37,162 bases of DNA from Gammaproteobacteria bacterium (GCA_035546635.1 DASZWJ010000023.1:1-37162), one strand, 5' to 3'; positions 7,160 to 16,773 are shown, numbered from the stretch's first letter. Notes: generated from the sequence alone by a model not told the origin. Numbers and translations: made by a program.

Positions 7160-8365
7160 TCAAACATCACAAGCCAATTGTAACTTATGCACCGCCGCTG
7201 CCAATCGTTCCAGTCCTTGTTTTAAAACTTCAAGACTAGTCGCATAAGACAAGCGCATATAACCCTGTGTACCAAAAGCTGATCCTGGCACCACCGCGAT
7301 TTTCGCCTCTTGTAATAAATATTCAGCAAAATCCAAATCCGTTTTGGGTCCTTCCTCTTTGAGGATATTTTCCACGCGCACAAAAGCATAAAATGCGCCA
7401 TCGGCGGAAGCGCACTCTAAACCTGGAATCGCATTGATTTTCTCAACGACAAAATCATGGCGGCGTTTAAATTCATCCTTCATCGTGGTAATGCAGGATT
7501 GATCGCCGTTTAATGCCGCTTCCACGGCTTTTTGGGCGATGGAGTTCGCATTGGAAGTCACTTGCGATTGCACCTTCTTCATTGCAGCGATGACTTGTGC
7601 GGGTCCTGCGGCATAGCCGATGCGCCAGCCGGTCATGGCATAGGCTTTGGAAGCGCCATTGATGACAATCGTGCGTTCGTACAATTCTGGGCAGGCATTG
7701 ACGATATTCACAAATGGTTCTTTAGTCCAAAGGATATGTTCATAAATATCATCAGTCGCGATCAGCACCCGTGGATGTTGATGTAACACTTCACCTAACT
7801 GCCGTAGCTCCGTTTCACTATAAGCCATGCCTGAGGGATTGGAGGGGCTATTTAATATCACGACGCGGGTTTTGGGGGTGATGGCGGCTTCTAATTGAGC
7901 TGGAGAGATTTTAAAGCGCTGTTTAATTTGGGTGTGAATAGTGACCGGAGAGCCATCAGCCAGTAACACCATATCGGGATAGGAGACCCAATAAGGCGCC
8001 GGAATAATGACCTCATCAGCGGGATTGAGCAAAGCGGTGAATAAATTGGCAAAAGATTGCTTGGCGCCATTGCTGACTAGAATCTGATTGGGTTCGTAGT
8101 TGAGGTGGTTTTCGCGGGAGAATTTATGAATAATGGCTTGTTTTAAACCAGGAGTACCTTCCACTGGCGTGTATTTCGTGAACCCCTCGTGTATGGCTTT
8201 GATAGCCGCTGCTTTGATAAATTCGGGGGTGTCGAAATCAGGTTCACCGATGCTGAGATCGATAATGTCTTCACCTGCAGCTTTAAGCTCCGCAGCACGG
8301 CTGGCGACGCTTAAGGTAGCTGAGGGCTTGATGCGGTTGACTTTATGCGAGAGTGGGATATGCAT
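7160..8365 (-). CDS. aspC: Class I PLP-dependent aspartate/aromatic aminotransferase
   Basis: 401 residues from the ATG at 8365; a TTG start at 8380 would add five. Fold type I aminotransferase features: LSIGEPDFDTP near residue 40, NSPSNPSG (N176), DDIYEH (D205, Y208), and the PLP-binding lysine K240 in INGASKAYAMTGWRIGYA. This subgroup (about 400 residues) transfers amino groups between aspartate and 2-oxoglutarate, some members also handling prephenate or aromatic acids. In many gammaproteobacteria the gene stands divergently next to uvrB; here 6.3 kb of accessory DNA separates them. The stop overlaps a TTACCCC word. Confidence 0.9.
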   Translation of the reverse strand: MHIPLSHKVNRIKPSATLSVASRAAELKAAGEDIIDLSIGEPDFDTPEFIKAAAIKAIHEGFTKYTPVEGTPGLKQAIIHKFSRENHLNYEPNQILVSNGAKQSFANLFTALLNPADEVIIPAPYWVSYPDMVLLADGSPVTIHTQIKQRFKISPAQLEAAITPKTRVVILNSPSNPSGMAYSETELRQLGEVLHQHPRVLIATDDIYEHILWTKEPFVNIVNACPELYERTIVINGASKAYAMTGWRIGYAAGPAQVIAAMKKVQSQVTSNANSIAQKAVEAALNGDQSCITTMKDEFKRRHDFVVEKINAIPGLECASADGAFYAFVRVENILKEEGPKTDLDFAEYLLQEAKIAVVPGSAFGTQGYMRLSYATSLEVLKQGLERLAAAVHKLQLACDV

Positions 8366-8489
8366 GGGCTGGTTCCACAAGGGTTAATTAGAAATAAAAG
8401 ATATAATGTACTATGCCATAATCATGGGATGAAAGCATCAGGTGGGGAGCTTTAAGAATGGTAGCGTTGTTCAACAACTCTGCAGAGTA

Positions 8490-8542
8490 CGAAAAAACTC
8501 ACAACCTTCTCCAACAAGGGGAGAAGGTTGTGAGTTTTTTCG
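8490..8542. repeat. Long perfect hairpin, CCTTCTCC family
   Basis: Arms of 23 bp, 8490-8512 and 8520-8542, are perfect reverse complements, with loop AACAAGG. The inner stem CCTTCTCC/GGAGAAGG is shared with hairpins near 17660, 21285 and 25727, while the outer part (CGAAAAAACTCACAA) is different. The ending GAGTTTTTTCG could work as an intrinsic terminator. Confidence 0.7.
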
Positions 8543-8562
8543 TGCGCTACAGAGATTCACAA

Positions 8563-8760
8563 CTCTGTACTAGACAAAAAATATTGTCATTCCCGCGAAG
8601 GCGGGAACCCATCCTTGAAAGGCATAAAAGCATCATTAATTTTATCAAAATGAAATTCTAATCGTCTTTAAAGGGTTTGAGTGCCTGTTAAGGATGGGTT
8701 CCCGCCTTCGCGGGAATGACAGTGCTTTTTTGTAAATGACGTTTTTTGTCTAGTACAGAG
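8563..8760. mobile_element. MITE-like element, 198 bp, with a 9-bp target duplication
   Basis: The ends are perfect 19-bp inverted repeats, CTCTGTACTAGACAAAAAA at 8563-8581 and its complement at 8742-8760. They are flanked directly by the 9-bp direct repeat GATTCACAA (8554-8562 and 8761-8769). Inside is a second pair of perfect 32-bp inverted repeats (8585-8616 and 8690-8721) built on TCATTCCCGCGAAGGCGGGA. There is no ORF. The structure fits a non-autonomous transposon; the mobilising transposase is not in the window. Confidence 0.65.
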
Positions 8761-8975
8761 GATTCACAACAGTGCAGGCGGACTCTTAAGACTATCTTAA
8801 TTTTTATCAGATAATATGGTAAAAGGTGAGAAAGGTGCTGTACCGAGAGGCATCTTCCCAAAGCCATTACTTCAAAATTTTAAATTTCCCAACGTATGGA
8901 TTAGCGATACAGAGCCTTGCTCATTGCAGTTAAAAAGGAGAGTTGAATAACTCAACCCGTAAAGTGAGAAAAACC

Positions 8976-9449
8976 ATGCCTATTCGTACCAGTTCAACCG
9001 CCAATAGATCAAAGCAGAATCTGCGAAAATTAACTGATGGTCTCAATGGGCTGGCGAAATCGCTTTACCAAGATGAGGCTGAAAAAGATCTAAAACCTTT
9101 AAAAATTATAAAAAAATCTGCTCCTAAGCCCCCCACGCCAGAAGTCCAGCCGGAATCCAATGCGCAACTGCCTAGTTACAGTAAAGTGATACAAGAGTTA
9201 GCTGCTAATTCCCCAATCAAGCGACCTGCAGCGCAAAAAACCGCTAATCCCAATCAAAAATCAGCAACTTTGAGTGGAGAAGCGGTAGACTTCTTTAAAG
9301 ATGAATATGCTTCAGGATTGACTGAAGAGCAACGCATTGCACTGGCTATTGCTTTGGCGAAACAAGAGGATAATCGTGAGTATGCTGAGGAATTTCCTGA
9401 ATTAGAAGACCTGGAACATCGGGGGGCTGCATTTAGATTAGGTGGTTAA
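8976..9449 (+). CDS. Uncharacterised hydrophilic protein
   Basis: 157 residues from the ATG at 8976; a TTG at 8943 is in frame but only two bases after AGGAG, too close. The protein is Lys/Pro-rich at first (KPLKIIKKSAPKPPTPEVQP), looks disordered up to about residue 90, and has a helical acidic C-terminus (LTEEQRIALAIALAKQEDNREYAEEFPELEDLE). No membrane segment or signal peptide. I recognise no family. Its place between aspC and a 994-residue effector-like protein, and its glutamate-rich tail, would suit a secreted substrate of a type IV system, but that is only a guess. Confidence 0.5.
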   Translation: MPIRTSSTANRSKQNLRKLTDGLNGLAKSLYQDEAEKDLKPLKIIKKSAPKPPTPEVQPESNAQLPSYSKVIQELAANSPIKRPAAQKTANPNQKSATLSGEAVDFFKDEYASGLTEEQRIALAIALAKQEDNREYAEEFPELEDLEHRGAAFRLGG

Positions 9450-9456
9450 CCAAGGG

Positions 9457-9486
9457 CTGTCATCCTTCGCTACGCTCAGGAGAGCA
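9457..9486. repeat. Dispersed CTGTCATCCTTCGC repeat, decayed copy
   Basis: CTGTCATCCTTCGCTACGC followed by TCAGGAGAGC. The left half matches the repeats at 7014-7061 and 22114-22147, but the right arm (expected ATGACA) is changed, so the hairpin is broken. Confidence 0.45.
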
Positions 9487-9614
9487 ATGTATTGAATATA
9501 ATAAGATTTTGTTAAGTTGAGCCATATATGATAGAGGAATAAAAAGCTCGTATTTCATGTGGTCTAATGAATGTAGTACTAAAGTAAAGAGAAAAAGGTT
9601 AAAAGGTACATAAA

Positions 9615-12599
9615 ATGACTGACAAAATTGATAGAGAAACGAATTTATGGATTGAGCGCGGTAAAATTCGAAAAGAATTGGAAGAATGGCATACTAATTC
9701 AGAATTTAAAAGAAATAAACACCCTGATTATGGTAAACGATTACTAGAAAGAAAAAATCGAAATACCACGGAATTAAGAAAATTAGGATTTCTTCACAGT
9801 CCTAAATCTAAACCAGAGATATTAGACCCAAATGATCCAGATGAAGATGTTCAAGCAAAGCTATTAACAAATAGCTTTTTTGACATGCAGCGTTTGGAGC
9901 AACAGGATAAGCAAATAGCAAAACAAAATAAATTACAAGAAGAAAAAAAACATAGTGAAGTTATGGCTAATTTAGAAGCTAGACTGAAGGAGCTACAAAA
10001 AGATGATAAGGTTTCGCAAGCTTCAGTTCATACTACCTCGGTTAGCTCTTTTGCCCCACATTCAGATTCTCAACGCAAAGTATCTAACACAGAATCTGAT
10101 AAGAAACACACAGTAGTGGATTCTTCCCACAGAGTGCTGTCTCCACCTGCGCCTAATAGGAATGGAACACCAGAGGAAAAGAAAAGATATTGGGAATTAA
10201 TGGGTAAAAAGTCACGAGACAAATATGCACAAAACCAAGATGGCATTCGAAAAAGCCTTCAACAGGTAAGAAATACTATTCAGGGATTAACACAAGCAAA
10301 AAATGAACTACGAGATTTAAAGAGTTCAGTTTCTCAAAATACTTCAAGATCTCAACCTAACCATCCTATTCAGTCGACATCTATTTTGTCGGTGCCAACT
10401 ACTGGAGAAAGAAAAATGAGTGCTGATAAAAAACAAGCAGAATTAACCCAAACCCCTAAACCCATTGCATCCAGTGCTTCTTCACCTTCAAGTAGTAGTT
10501 CGCCAACTAGCTCATCAACGGTTGAGGAAAAACCTAAATTAGAGTTTGAACGCCTGGTTGAAGATTTTAAAAAAGGTCCCCAAATATATTATCAGCCTTT
10601 AGATGAATATCGGAGAAGCTCAGAGGGTGACGCTCCATTTGTGCCCAATTTGACTATTGAAGAAGAAGAAGATTTTATGCTGGATGGAGAACAGAATGAT
10701 GAAAGGTCATCCTCATTATCTCCTGATTTAATGAGTACACCCTCCTTATCGGATACATCTACAACACCTGCTTCTCTAACTTCTCCAAGCATAGCATCAC
10801 TTGCTCCTTCAAATACCAATCCCAAGACAGAGGAAAAAAAATCAAATGTAAAATCTGAAGAAGACATTAATTATGATACTCTTCTAAAATACATACAAAA
10901 CGAGGCGACGCCGCGTCGTGACATGGCTTATAAATTGCTGCCACCCTCTCAAGACCTGGAAAAAGATGAGGTAGCTAAAGACCTAAGTACTCTTTTAGAT
11001 AAGATAAAAGACCTAATGGATGGAGATTTTGAACAGGGAGTAGATGAAAACCTGACTAAGGCAAAGAAATATCAGGAGAATCATCGGCAGTTACTTATCC
11101 AAGTTGCTGAATTAAATAAATATATTAGCCAACACTATAAAACAAGCGAATATTTTTCAAAATATTGTGCTTCAGAAATGACTGCTAATCCTGTTCACAG
11201 TGCTTCGTTAGTTGATTCAAAAAATATTAGTCAGTCTGGTTTACATACATCTCCTTCGCCAAGCGCCCCAACAGGTGGGAATGGCGTTAGTGCTCCTCCA
11301 TTATTATCTACATCTGAAGTTAAATTTAGTACCACTTCATCAAGCAACCCAACAAATTTATATCCTCCGCTATCAACTACTTCTACTTCAAGCACGATTA
11401 GCCAGCCTGGCTTACCACCATTAACTTCGCCAACTCATCCAAATTCATCCAGTTTTCCACCGGGGATAAATCCAAGTTGGGATGGGAATTCTATGCCTTC
11501 AACTTCAGCACCTGGGGTATATCCTTCTAGCTTTGCACCTCCTTCTATTGCTTCTGGAGATATAGGCGAAAACGATGGTCCTGAATATGATCCTATTGAC
11601 TATCCAGATCTATATCGCGGAAGTACCCAGTCTAGAGATAACCCTGTTCCGTATGCATCTTCTAACCAAGGCGGCACTGGCCAACCCCAACCTAGCGCAT
11701 TTCCACCTGCACCTGGCGCTCCCTCCCCTGGGATATCAGAGCAGAAATCACCTACAGGACCAGGTGCTTCTAGATTCTCAGGTGCGCCGAGTGATCCTCC
11801 TGTGCCCTCTTTACCGACTTCAGCTGAAATTGCAGCAAAAGGAGCTGATTCAATTTCAACGCCGCGTTCAGTAGTATCATCCTCATCTTCAGATAGTTAT
11901 AGCCGTATAACCCGAAAGACTATAGCGGCAACAGCTCCGCGTACAAAACAAGATCAGGATAGGCAGATAGCCCAAGCTTTGGGTCATTCAATAGCAACTC
12001 TTGAAAATGATCTAAGAAAAGGCGGGGCAAGTGCAGATGAAATAAAAAGTAAAGTAAAAACAGCAATGGATGAAAGTATAAAATCGAGTAAGAAACTCAC
12101 AAAATTGAATGAGGCAGACAGTGAACGCTTGATAAAATTAGGGCGGGATGATGAACTGAAATCTTTAGGCATTACCACTATGATTCCTTTTCAAGGATCT
12201 TCTCCTGCGCCTATTGTACCATCGTCTCCCACTCGGCCAACCACAACAGCTAGCCCTTCTCCTGGTGGTGCAAGTGGGGGTCCACAATCCTGGCACGCTT
12301 CACGAACAGCTCCGTATGATGAGGCACGAGTAAGACAAGAACTTACGGAACATTTTAAAAATCATCGAGGTTATAATCAGTTGGATGATTTTTCTAAATA
12401 TCAAGCAAATGAGGGGTTTAAAAGAGTTGTTGATGACCTTCTTCGTAAGGCAAATAGCGAAGCTAATGGCAAGTCAGATCCAGACAAAGCAAAGATATAC
12501 AAAAGTGCGCTGATAGAAGGTGAAAAGCAAATTCAAGATGTAATTAATGAGGAAGCTCATAAAGCATCACCACCAGCTTCAGCACCAAACCCATGGTGA
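9615..12599 (+). CDS. Large Ser/Pro/Thr-rich coiled-coil protein, candidate secreted effector
   Basis: 994 residues, ATG at 9615 with AAAGGT nine bases upstream. Residues 1-140 are charged and helical (RGKIRKELEEWH, QDKQIAKQNKLQEEKKH). Helical patches return around 190-240, 430-510 and 790-870. Between them lie low-complexity Ser/Thr/Pro tracts (SSASSPSSSSSPTSSST near 285; a Pro/Ser/Gly-rich block about 530-760). The C-terminal 80 residues are helical again (VRQELTEHFKNHRGYNQLDDFSKYQ). No signal peptide, membrane helix or known catalytic motif. The composition resembles substrates of Dot/Icm type IV secretion in Legionellales or surface linker proteins. No family is recognised and the secretion idea is inference from composition and likely host lineage. 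Confidence 0.6.
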   Translation: MTDKIDRETNLWIERGKIRKELEEWHTNSEFKRNKHPDYGKRLLERKNRNTTELRKLGFLHSPKSKPEILDPNDPDEDVQAKLLTNSFFDMQRLEQQDKQIAKQNKLQEEKKHSEVMANLEARLKELQKDDKVSQASVHTTSVSSFAPHSDSQRKVSNTESDKKHTVVDSSHRVLSPPAPNRNGTPEEKKRYWELMGKKSRDKYAQNQDGIRKSLQQVRNTIQGLTQAKNELRDLKSSVSQNTSRSQPNHPIQSTSILSVPTTGERKMSADKKQAELTQTPKPIASSASSPSSSSSPTSSSTVEEKPKLEFERLVEDFKKGPQIYYQPLDEYRRSSEGDAPFVPNLTIEEEEDFMLDGEQNDERSSSLSPDLMSTPSLSDTSTTPASLTSPSIASLAPSNTNPKTEEKKSNVKSEEDINYDTLLKYIQNEATPRRDMAYKLLPPSQDLEKDEVAKDLSTLLDKIKDLMDGDFEQGVDENLTKAKKYQENHRQLLIQVAELNKYISQHYKTSEYFSKYCASEMTANPVHSASLVDSKNISQSGLHTSPSPSAPTGGNGVSAPPLLSTSEVKFSTTSSSNPTNLYPPLSTTSTSSTISQPGLPPLTSPTHPNSSSFPPGINPSWDGNSMPSTSAPGVYPSSFAPPSIASGDIGENDGPEYDPIDYPDLYRGSTQSRDNPVPYASSNQGGTGQPQPSAFPPAPGAPSPGISEQKSPTGPGASRFSGAPSDPPVPSLPTSAEIAAKGADSISTPRSVVSSSSSDSYSRITRKTIAATAPRTKQDQDRQIAQALGHSIATLENDLRKGGASADEIKSKVKTAMDESIKSSKKLTKLNEADSERLIKLGRDDELKSLGITTMIPFQGSSPAPIVPSSPTRPTTTASPSPGGASGGPQSWHASRTAPYDEARVRQELTEHFKNHRGYNQLDDFSKYQANEGFKRVVDDLLRKANSEANGKSDPDKAKIYKSALIEGEKQIQDVINEEAHKASPPASAPNPW

Positions 12600-12647
12600 A
12601 AGTAGCGAAACCATCAACCAATTTAATGTGACATAGAGAACAAACCA

Positions 12648-13202
12648 ATGACCCAACCACGAGCCGATTCAACTTATAGCGATGTAACCCAAGAGTTAAA
12701 TCCTGGCATGACCAACAGCGCAATTGCCAAGGGCATACAACTGGAACAAGAAGCACTGAACGGGCGGCAAAAATGGCAGCAAGCCACTTCGGCGCCGGTT
12801 GAGACTTTGGAGCTGGAAGTGCAGGAGGAGTCGCGGGAAGCATTATTTCAGCGCAGTAAGGCGGAGTTTATTGCTAGCCTTGAGGCCAAAGAATTAAGCA
12901 CTGCCAAGCGACAATTGGCGCTTTTAGCCGGTTTATCCGCATTAAATCATATTTTTCAAGAAGCAGATTTCGATGATGCAGAAGCAGTTGGCGATGACAT
13001 CGCTGAATTGGCTTATGAAGCTGCGCAGAATGCGAATGAGGATGAATTGGAATGCCTAGCAGAAGATGAATTGTATGACTGGTTAGAGGAAGGGGTAGGG
13101 GATAGCGATTTATTGACGGAAGCACAGCGTATAGCTAGGTCGATACAAAAGGATTTTTTTGAATCGCATGACGCGGAATCTTCTTATTCACCCTCGTTTT
13201 AG
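12648..13202 (+). CDS. Uncharacterised acidic protein
   Basis: 184 residues, 48 bases after the 994-residue gene and in the same direction, so possibly co-transcribed. The first 60 residues are polar, then a helical region (KAEFIASLEAKELSTAKRQ), and then a strongly acidic domain (EADFDDAEAVGDDIAELAYEAAQNANEDELECLAEDELYDWLEE, residues about 103-146). The last residues FFESHDAESSYSPSF are polar and acidic with an aromatic end. Such glutamate-rich tails occur in type IV effectors, but no family is recognised. No ribosome site stands out before the ATG. Confidence 0.5.
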   Translation: MTQPRADSTYSDVTQELNPGMTNSAIAKGIQLEQEALNGRQKWQQATSAPVETLELEVQEESREALFQRSKAEFIASLEAKELSTAKRQLALLAGLSALNHIFQEADFDDAEAVGDDIAELAYEAAQNANEDELECLAEDELYDWLEEGVGDSDLLTEAQRIARSIQKDFFESHDAESSYSPSF

Positions 13203-13215
13203 GATTTATAAGTTC

Positions 13216-13240
13216 TCACCTCCTTTTTCAAAGGGGGTGA
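13216..13240. terminator. Short hairpin between two genes
   Basis: TCACCTCCTTT and AAAGGGGGTGA pair with one mismatch around a TTC loop, 14 bases after the stop at 13202. A related word (CACCTTTTTCAAAGGGG) lies near 30938. A weak terminator is possible, but no U-run follows. Confidence 0.3.
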
Positions 13241-13302
13241 AAGTTTATGTAAAATTCACTTCCCAACTTGCAAATTTACATAAAAAAGCTTAAGCTAGCT
13301 GC

Positions 13303-14478
13303 ATGTTCGAACGTCTAATCGCTCCCACGCTACAATCCCTAAGCCAAAGCTTTAAAATCATCGTGCTGACGGGTCCTCGCCAAAGTGGCAAAACCACATT
13401 GTTGCGCCACCTTTTCCCTGATTATCATTACGTGAGTTTGGAATCACCGGATATATTGTTATTTGTGCAGCAAGACCCACGCGGTTTTTTGCAAAGTTAT
13501 TCAGGTCATTGGATTATCGACGAAGCGCAGAATTTCCCCGGCCTGTTCTCTTATCTACAAGAACTCATAGACACCCCACAAGAAAAACGCCGTTTTATTC
13601 TATCGGGGTCGCAAAATTTTCTATTGGCCGAACATATCAGCCAAACCTTGGCCGGCCGCGCCGCCATTTTAGAATTATTGCCATTGAGCTATGCAGAATA
13701 TTTATCTAGCCCCAATCAGCCGGAGCTAAGCTTATGGGAGTTTCTATTTCAAGGTGGCTATCCACGCCCCTACTATGAACATTTGCCCTTAAACATTTGG
13801 TATGACAGCTATATCCGTACTTATTTAGAGCGTGATGTTCGCAGTCTTATTCACATCAAAGACCTGGCAAAATTTCAACTTTTTCTCAGATTATGCGCAG
13901 GACGGCATGGGCAGTTGTTGAACATGAGTGAGTTAGCTAATGCTTCAGGTCTATCTCATACCACCATATCGCATTGGCTAAGTATCCTGGAAGCCAGCTA
14001 CATTGTTTTTCGTCTGCAACCCTACCATAAAAATTTCAATAAACGTTTGGTAAAAACGCCGAAATTATATTTTTATGATTCGGCTATTGTCTGCCGATTA
14101 TTGCAAATTGAATCTGCAGAGCATTTACAAATGCACGCCAGTCGCGGCGCGATTTTTGAAGGATTTGTACTCGGGGAAATTATCAAATCTACTTTAGCTA
14201 AAGGACAAAGACCTTATTTGTATTTTTGGCGAGACCATTTAGGTATGGAAATTGATGCAATTATTGAACAGGGTCAATATTTACAAGCGGTAGAAATTAA
14301 GTCTGCGAATACCATTACCCCTGATTATTTTAAATCCCTGCAGCAATGGAAAAAAATTGTAGGAGAAAATCATGTGCATCGTTATTTAGTCTACGCGGGT
14401 GATAATGCTAGTAACCGCAATGATATTCAAATACTACCTTGGAATGAAATTGGTTCAGGATTGATGAATTATAAATAA
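13303..14478 (+). CDS. AAA-type ATPase with DUF4143 domain
   Basis: 391 residues. Walker A GPRQSGKTT at 24-32, Walker B with WIIDEAQNFPGL near residue 70, and a sensor-like FILSGSQNFLL near 105 define the AAA_14 ATPase half. The C-terminal half (from about 200) has the DUF4143 layout: a winged-helix-like SELANASGLSHTTISHWLSILEASYIVFRLQPY, then KLYFYDSAIVCRLLQI and a nuclease-like end with EIDAIIEQ and AVEIKSA, the ExK pattern of restriction-like folds. The family is widespread, often on mobile or accessory DNA, and its cellular role is not settled. It lies just upstream of uvrB, separated by a long hairpin. Confidence 0.85.
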   Translation: MFERLIAPTLQSLSQSFKIIVLTGPRQSGKTTLLRHLFPDYHYVSLESPDILLFVQQDPRGFLQSYSGHWIIDEAQNFPGLFSYLQELIDTPQEKRRFILSGSQNFLLAEHISQTLAGRAAILELLPLSYAEYLSSPNQPELSLWEFLFQGGYPRPYYEHLPLNIWYDSYIRTYLERDVRSLIHIKDLAKFQLFLRLCAGRHGQLLNMSELANASGLSHTTISHWLSILEASYIVFRLQPYHKNFNKRLVKTPKLYFYDSAIVCRLLQIESAEHLQMHASRGAIFEGFVLGEIIKSTLAKGQRPYLYFWRDHLGMEIDAIIEQGQYLQAVEIKSANTITPDYFKSLQQWKKIVGENHVHRYLVYAGDNASNRNDIQILPWNEIGSGLMNYK

Positions 14479-14551
14479 TTTGCAGGTAAATAGAAGATGT
14501 GTCTATACCTCCTGGGAGATATGGAGTATTTCAAGGGGGAGAAGAGCAATG

Positions 14552-14648
14552 TAATTAGTCGCCGGCACGCAATTTAAAAAATGCACGTCGTCCCGGCAGG
14601 AAGCCGGGACGACGTGCATTTTTTAAATTTCGCGCCAGCGACTAGTTA
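14552..14648. repeat. Very long hairpin upstream of uvrB
   Basis: Arms of 46 nt, 14552-14597 and 14603-14648, with a five-base loop AGGAA. The inner 27 bp, from AATTTAAAAAATGC to CGTCCCGGC, are perfect; the outer 19 bp have four mismatches. It ends about 70 bases before the uvrB ATG. It could terminate transcription from the ATPase gene or be a MITE-like insertion. Confidence 0.7.
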
Positions 14649-14719
14649 TCTCCTATAAAAGCTTCATAGGTAATGCTATTCTCAAAGCAAGAACCCTCCA
14701 AAATTATCCGGGAGACATA

Positions 14720-16726
14720 ATGCCAAAACTCTTTACCCTCGAATCCTCCTACAAACCGGCAGGCGATCAGCCGCAAGCGATTAGCAAGCTGATCGATGGC
14801 ATTCAACAAGGATTAGCCCATCAAACTCTTTTGGGTGTGACCGGCTCCGGCAAGACTTATACCATTGCCAATGTCATTCAAGCCGTACAACGTCCGACAC
14901 TGGTATTAGCGCCGAATAAAACTTTGGCAGCGCAGCTGTATGCAGAAATGCGCGGATTTTTCCCACATAACGCGGTGGAATATTTTGTTTCTTATTACGA
15001 TTACTACCAACCGGAAGCCTACGTACCCTCGTCCGATACCTATATTGAAAAAGACGCATCGATTAACGATCAGATTGAACAAATGCGTTTATCCGCCACT
15101 AAAGCCCTGCTGGAACGTAAGGATGTGATTATTGTAGCGACGGTGTCAGCAATTTATGGCTTGGGTGATCCGCAGTTGACGTTGAGTATGTTGTTGCACT
15201 TAAGCCGCGGTGACCAAATTGAACAGCGGCATTTATTACATCGTTTAGCTGAATTGCAATATACCCGCAATGATACAGATTTTCGTCGTGCGACTTATCG
15301 AGTACATGGTGATGTCATTGATATTTTTCCGGCAGAATCGGAAAGTGAAGCCGTGCGCATTGCTTTATTTGACACGGAAATTGAGGATATTAACTTTTTT
15401 GATCCGCTCACCGGAGAAGTACTGCGCCGCGTGCCGCGCGTGACGATTTTTCCGAAAAGTCATTATGTGACACCGCGGCAGCGTTTGCTGGATGCAGTGG
15501 ATTTTATTCGGCAAGAATTGGCGCTGCGTTTGGCGGATTTACATCAAATGCAAAAACTGGTGGAGGCGCAGCGTTTAGAACAACGCACGCGTTATGATTT
15601 AGAGATGATTATGGAGCTAGGCTATTGCAACGGTATTGAAAATTATTCGCGTTACTTATCTGGGAGGAGCGCGGGTGAACCGCCACCGACTTTGGTGGAT
15701 TATCTGCCGAGTGAAGCGTTGCTGGTGATTGATGAATCACATGTCACCGTGCCGCAGTTGGGGGCGATGTACCGTGGTGATCGTTCACGCAAAGAAACGT
15801 TAGTGGAATATGGTTTCCGTTTACCTTCCGCTTTAGATAACCGTCCGTTGCGTTTTGATGAATTTGAACATTTGATGCCGCAGACAATTTTTACTTCAGC
15901 CACACCAGGAGATTATGAGCGTCAGCATTCTGAGCAGATTATTGAACTGGTCGTGCGTCCCACTGGTTTGATTGATCCTGAAGTTGAAGTGCGCCCAGTT
16001 GCGACGCAAGTCGATGATACTTTATCGGAAATCCAGTTGCGGGTGGCTCGCGATGAAAGAGTATTAGTGACGACTTTGACTAAGCGCATGGCAGAAGATT
16101 TAAGTGAGTATCTGGCAGAGCATGGCGTGAAGGTGCGTTATCTGCATTCGGATATTGATGCAATTGAGCGTGTGGAAATTATTCGTAATTTACGTTTGGG
16201 TACGTTTGATGTGTTGGTGGGTATTAATTTACTGCGAGAAGGTTTGGATTTACCGGAGGTATCGTTGGTGGTGATTCTGGATGCGGATAAGGAAGGGTTC
16301 TTGCGTTCTGAGCGTTCTTTAATCCAGACCATCGGGCGCGCGGCGCGTAATATTCATGGTAAGGTGATTATGTATGCCGATAGGATAACCCATTCCATGC
16401 AGCGCGCGATTTCAGAAACCAATCGCCGTCGTGAGCTGCAGACGCTTTATAACCAGCAGCATGGCATTACGCCCAAAGGTATTGAAAAAGCCGTCAAAGT
16501 AATTTTAGAAACCAGTGAGGAATTTTCTCCGCAATCACGTGAACGCGCCGAGCGTGTCGCAGAAGAGGCAGCGGTGTACCAGGTCATGCCGGCGAAGAAG
16601 TTAGCGAGGGAGCTTAAAAAGTTGGAGGAAAAAATGTACCGTCATGCGAAGAATCTCGAATTTGAAGAGGCGGCGCGGGTACGAGATCAGATTAAGCATA
16701 TTCAGGAAGTGACTTTTTCGGGATAA
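14720..16726 (+). CDS. uvrB: Excinuclease ABC subunit B
   Basis: 668 residues, close to the 673 of E. coli UvrB; GGGAGA lies before the ATG. Walker [11 protein letters not shown] at 39-48, the damage-probing beta-hairpin region [15 protein letters not shown] around residue 90, helicase motifs [17 protein letters not shown] and IFTSATPG, motif [11 protein letters not shown], and a C-terminal UVR domain ([24 protein letters not shown]) that binds UvrC. It receives damaged DNA from UvrA and prepares incision in nucleotide excision repair in the cytoplasm. I saw no clear LexA box in the short space after the upstream hairpin. Confidence 0.98.
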   Translation: MPKLFTLESSYKPAGDQPQAISKLIDGIQQGLAHQTLLGVTGSGKTYTIANVIQAVQRPTLVLAPNKTLAAQLYAEMRGFFPHNAVEYFVSYYDYYQPEAYVPSSDTYIEKDASINDQIEQMRLSATKALLERKDVIIVATVSAIYGLGDPQLTLSMLLHLSRGDQIEQRHLLHRLAELQYTRNDTDFRRATYRVHGDVIDIFPAESESEAVRIALFDTEIEDINFFDPLTGEVLRRVPRVTIFPKSHYVTPRQRLLDAVDFIRQELALRLADLHQMQKLVEAQRLEQRTRYDLEMIMELGYCNGIENYSRYLSGRSAGEPPPTLVDYLPSEALLVIDESHVTVPQLGAMYRGDRSRKETLVEYGFRLPSALDNRPLRFDEFEHLMPQTIFTSATPGDYERQHSEQIIELVVRPTGLIDPEVEVRPVATQVDDTLSEIQLRVARDERVLVTTLTKRMAEDLSEYLAEHGVKVRYLHSDIDAIERVEIIRNLRLGTFDVLVGINLLREGLDLPEVSLVVILDADKEGFLRSERSLIQTIGRAARNIHGKVIMYADRITHSMQRAISETNRRRELQTLYNQQHGITPKGIEKAVKVILETSEEFSPQSRERAERVAEEAAVYQVMPAKKLARELKKLEEKMYRHAKNLEFEEAARVRDQIKHIQEVTFSG

Positions 16727-16773
16727 ATTTTCTCCAATTAAGCTCTCTACAGTTTCAAGCCTGTGAAAAATCA

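Larger units (their letters stand above)
8366..8975. other. Repeat-rich gap upstream of aspC
   Basis: No gene is supported. It contains a 23-bp-arm hairpin (8490-8542) and a 198-bp inverted-repeat element (8563-8760), described separately. A 67-codon reading at 8458-8661 runs through both and is an artefact of the repeats. Confidence 0.5.

Noticed and set aside
8458..8661. 67-codon ORF upstream of aspC
   Set aside because: Its codons come from a perfect hairpin and one half of the MITE-like element; no ribosome site.
8585..8721. Possible CRISPR-like repeat pair
   Set aside because: The two matching sequences are inverted, not direct, and there are only two; it is part of a transposon-like element. 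I saw no CRISPR array anywhere in the window.
11212..11874. Plus-strand ORFs inside the 994-residue gene
   Set aside because: Leu/His-rich frameshift shadows of the Ser/Pro-rich coding sequence.
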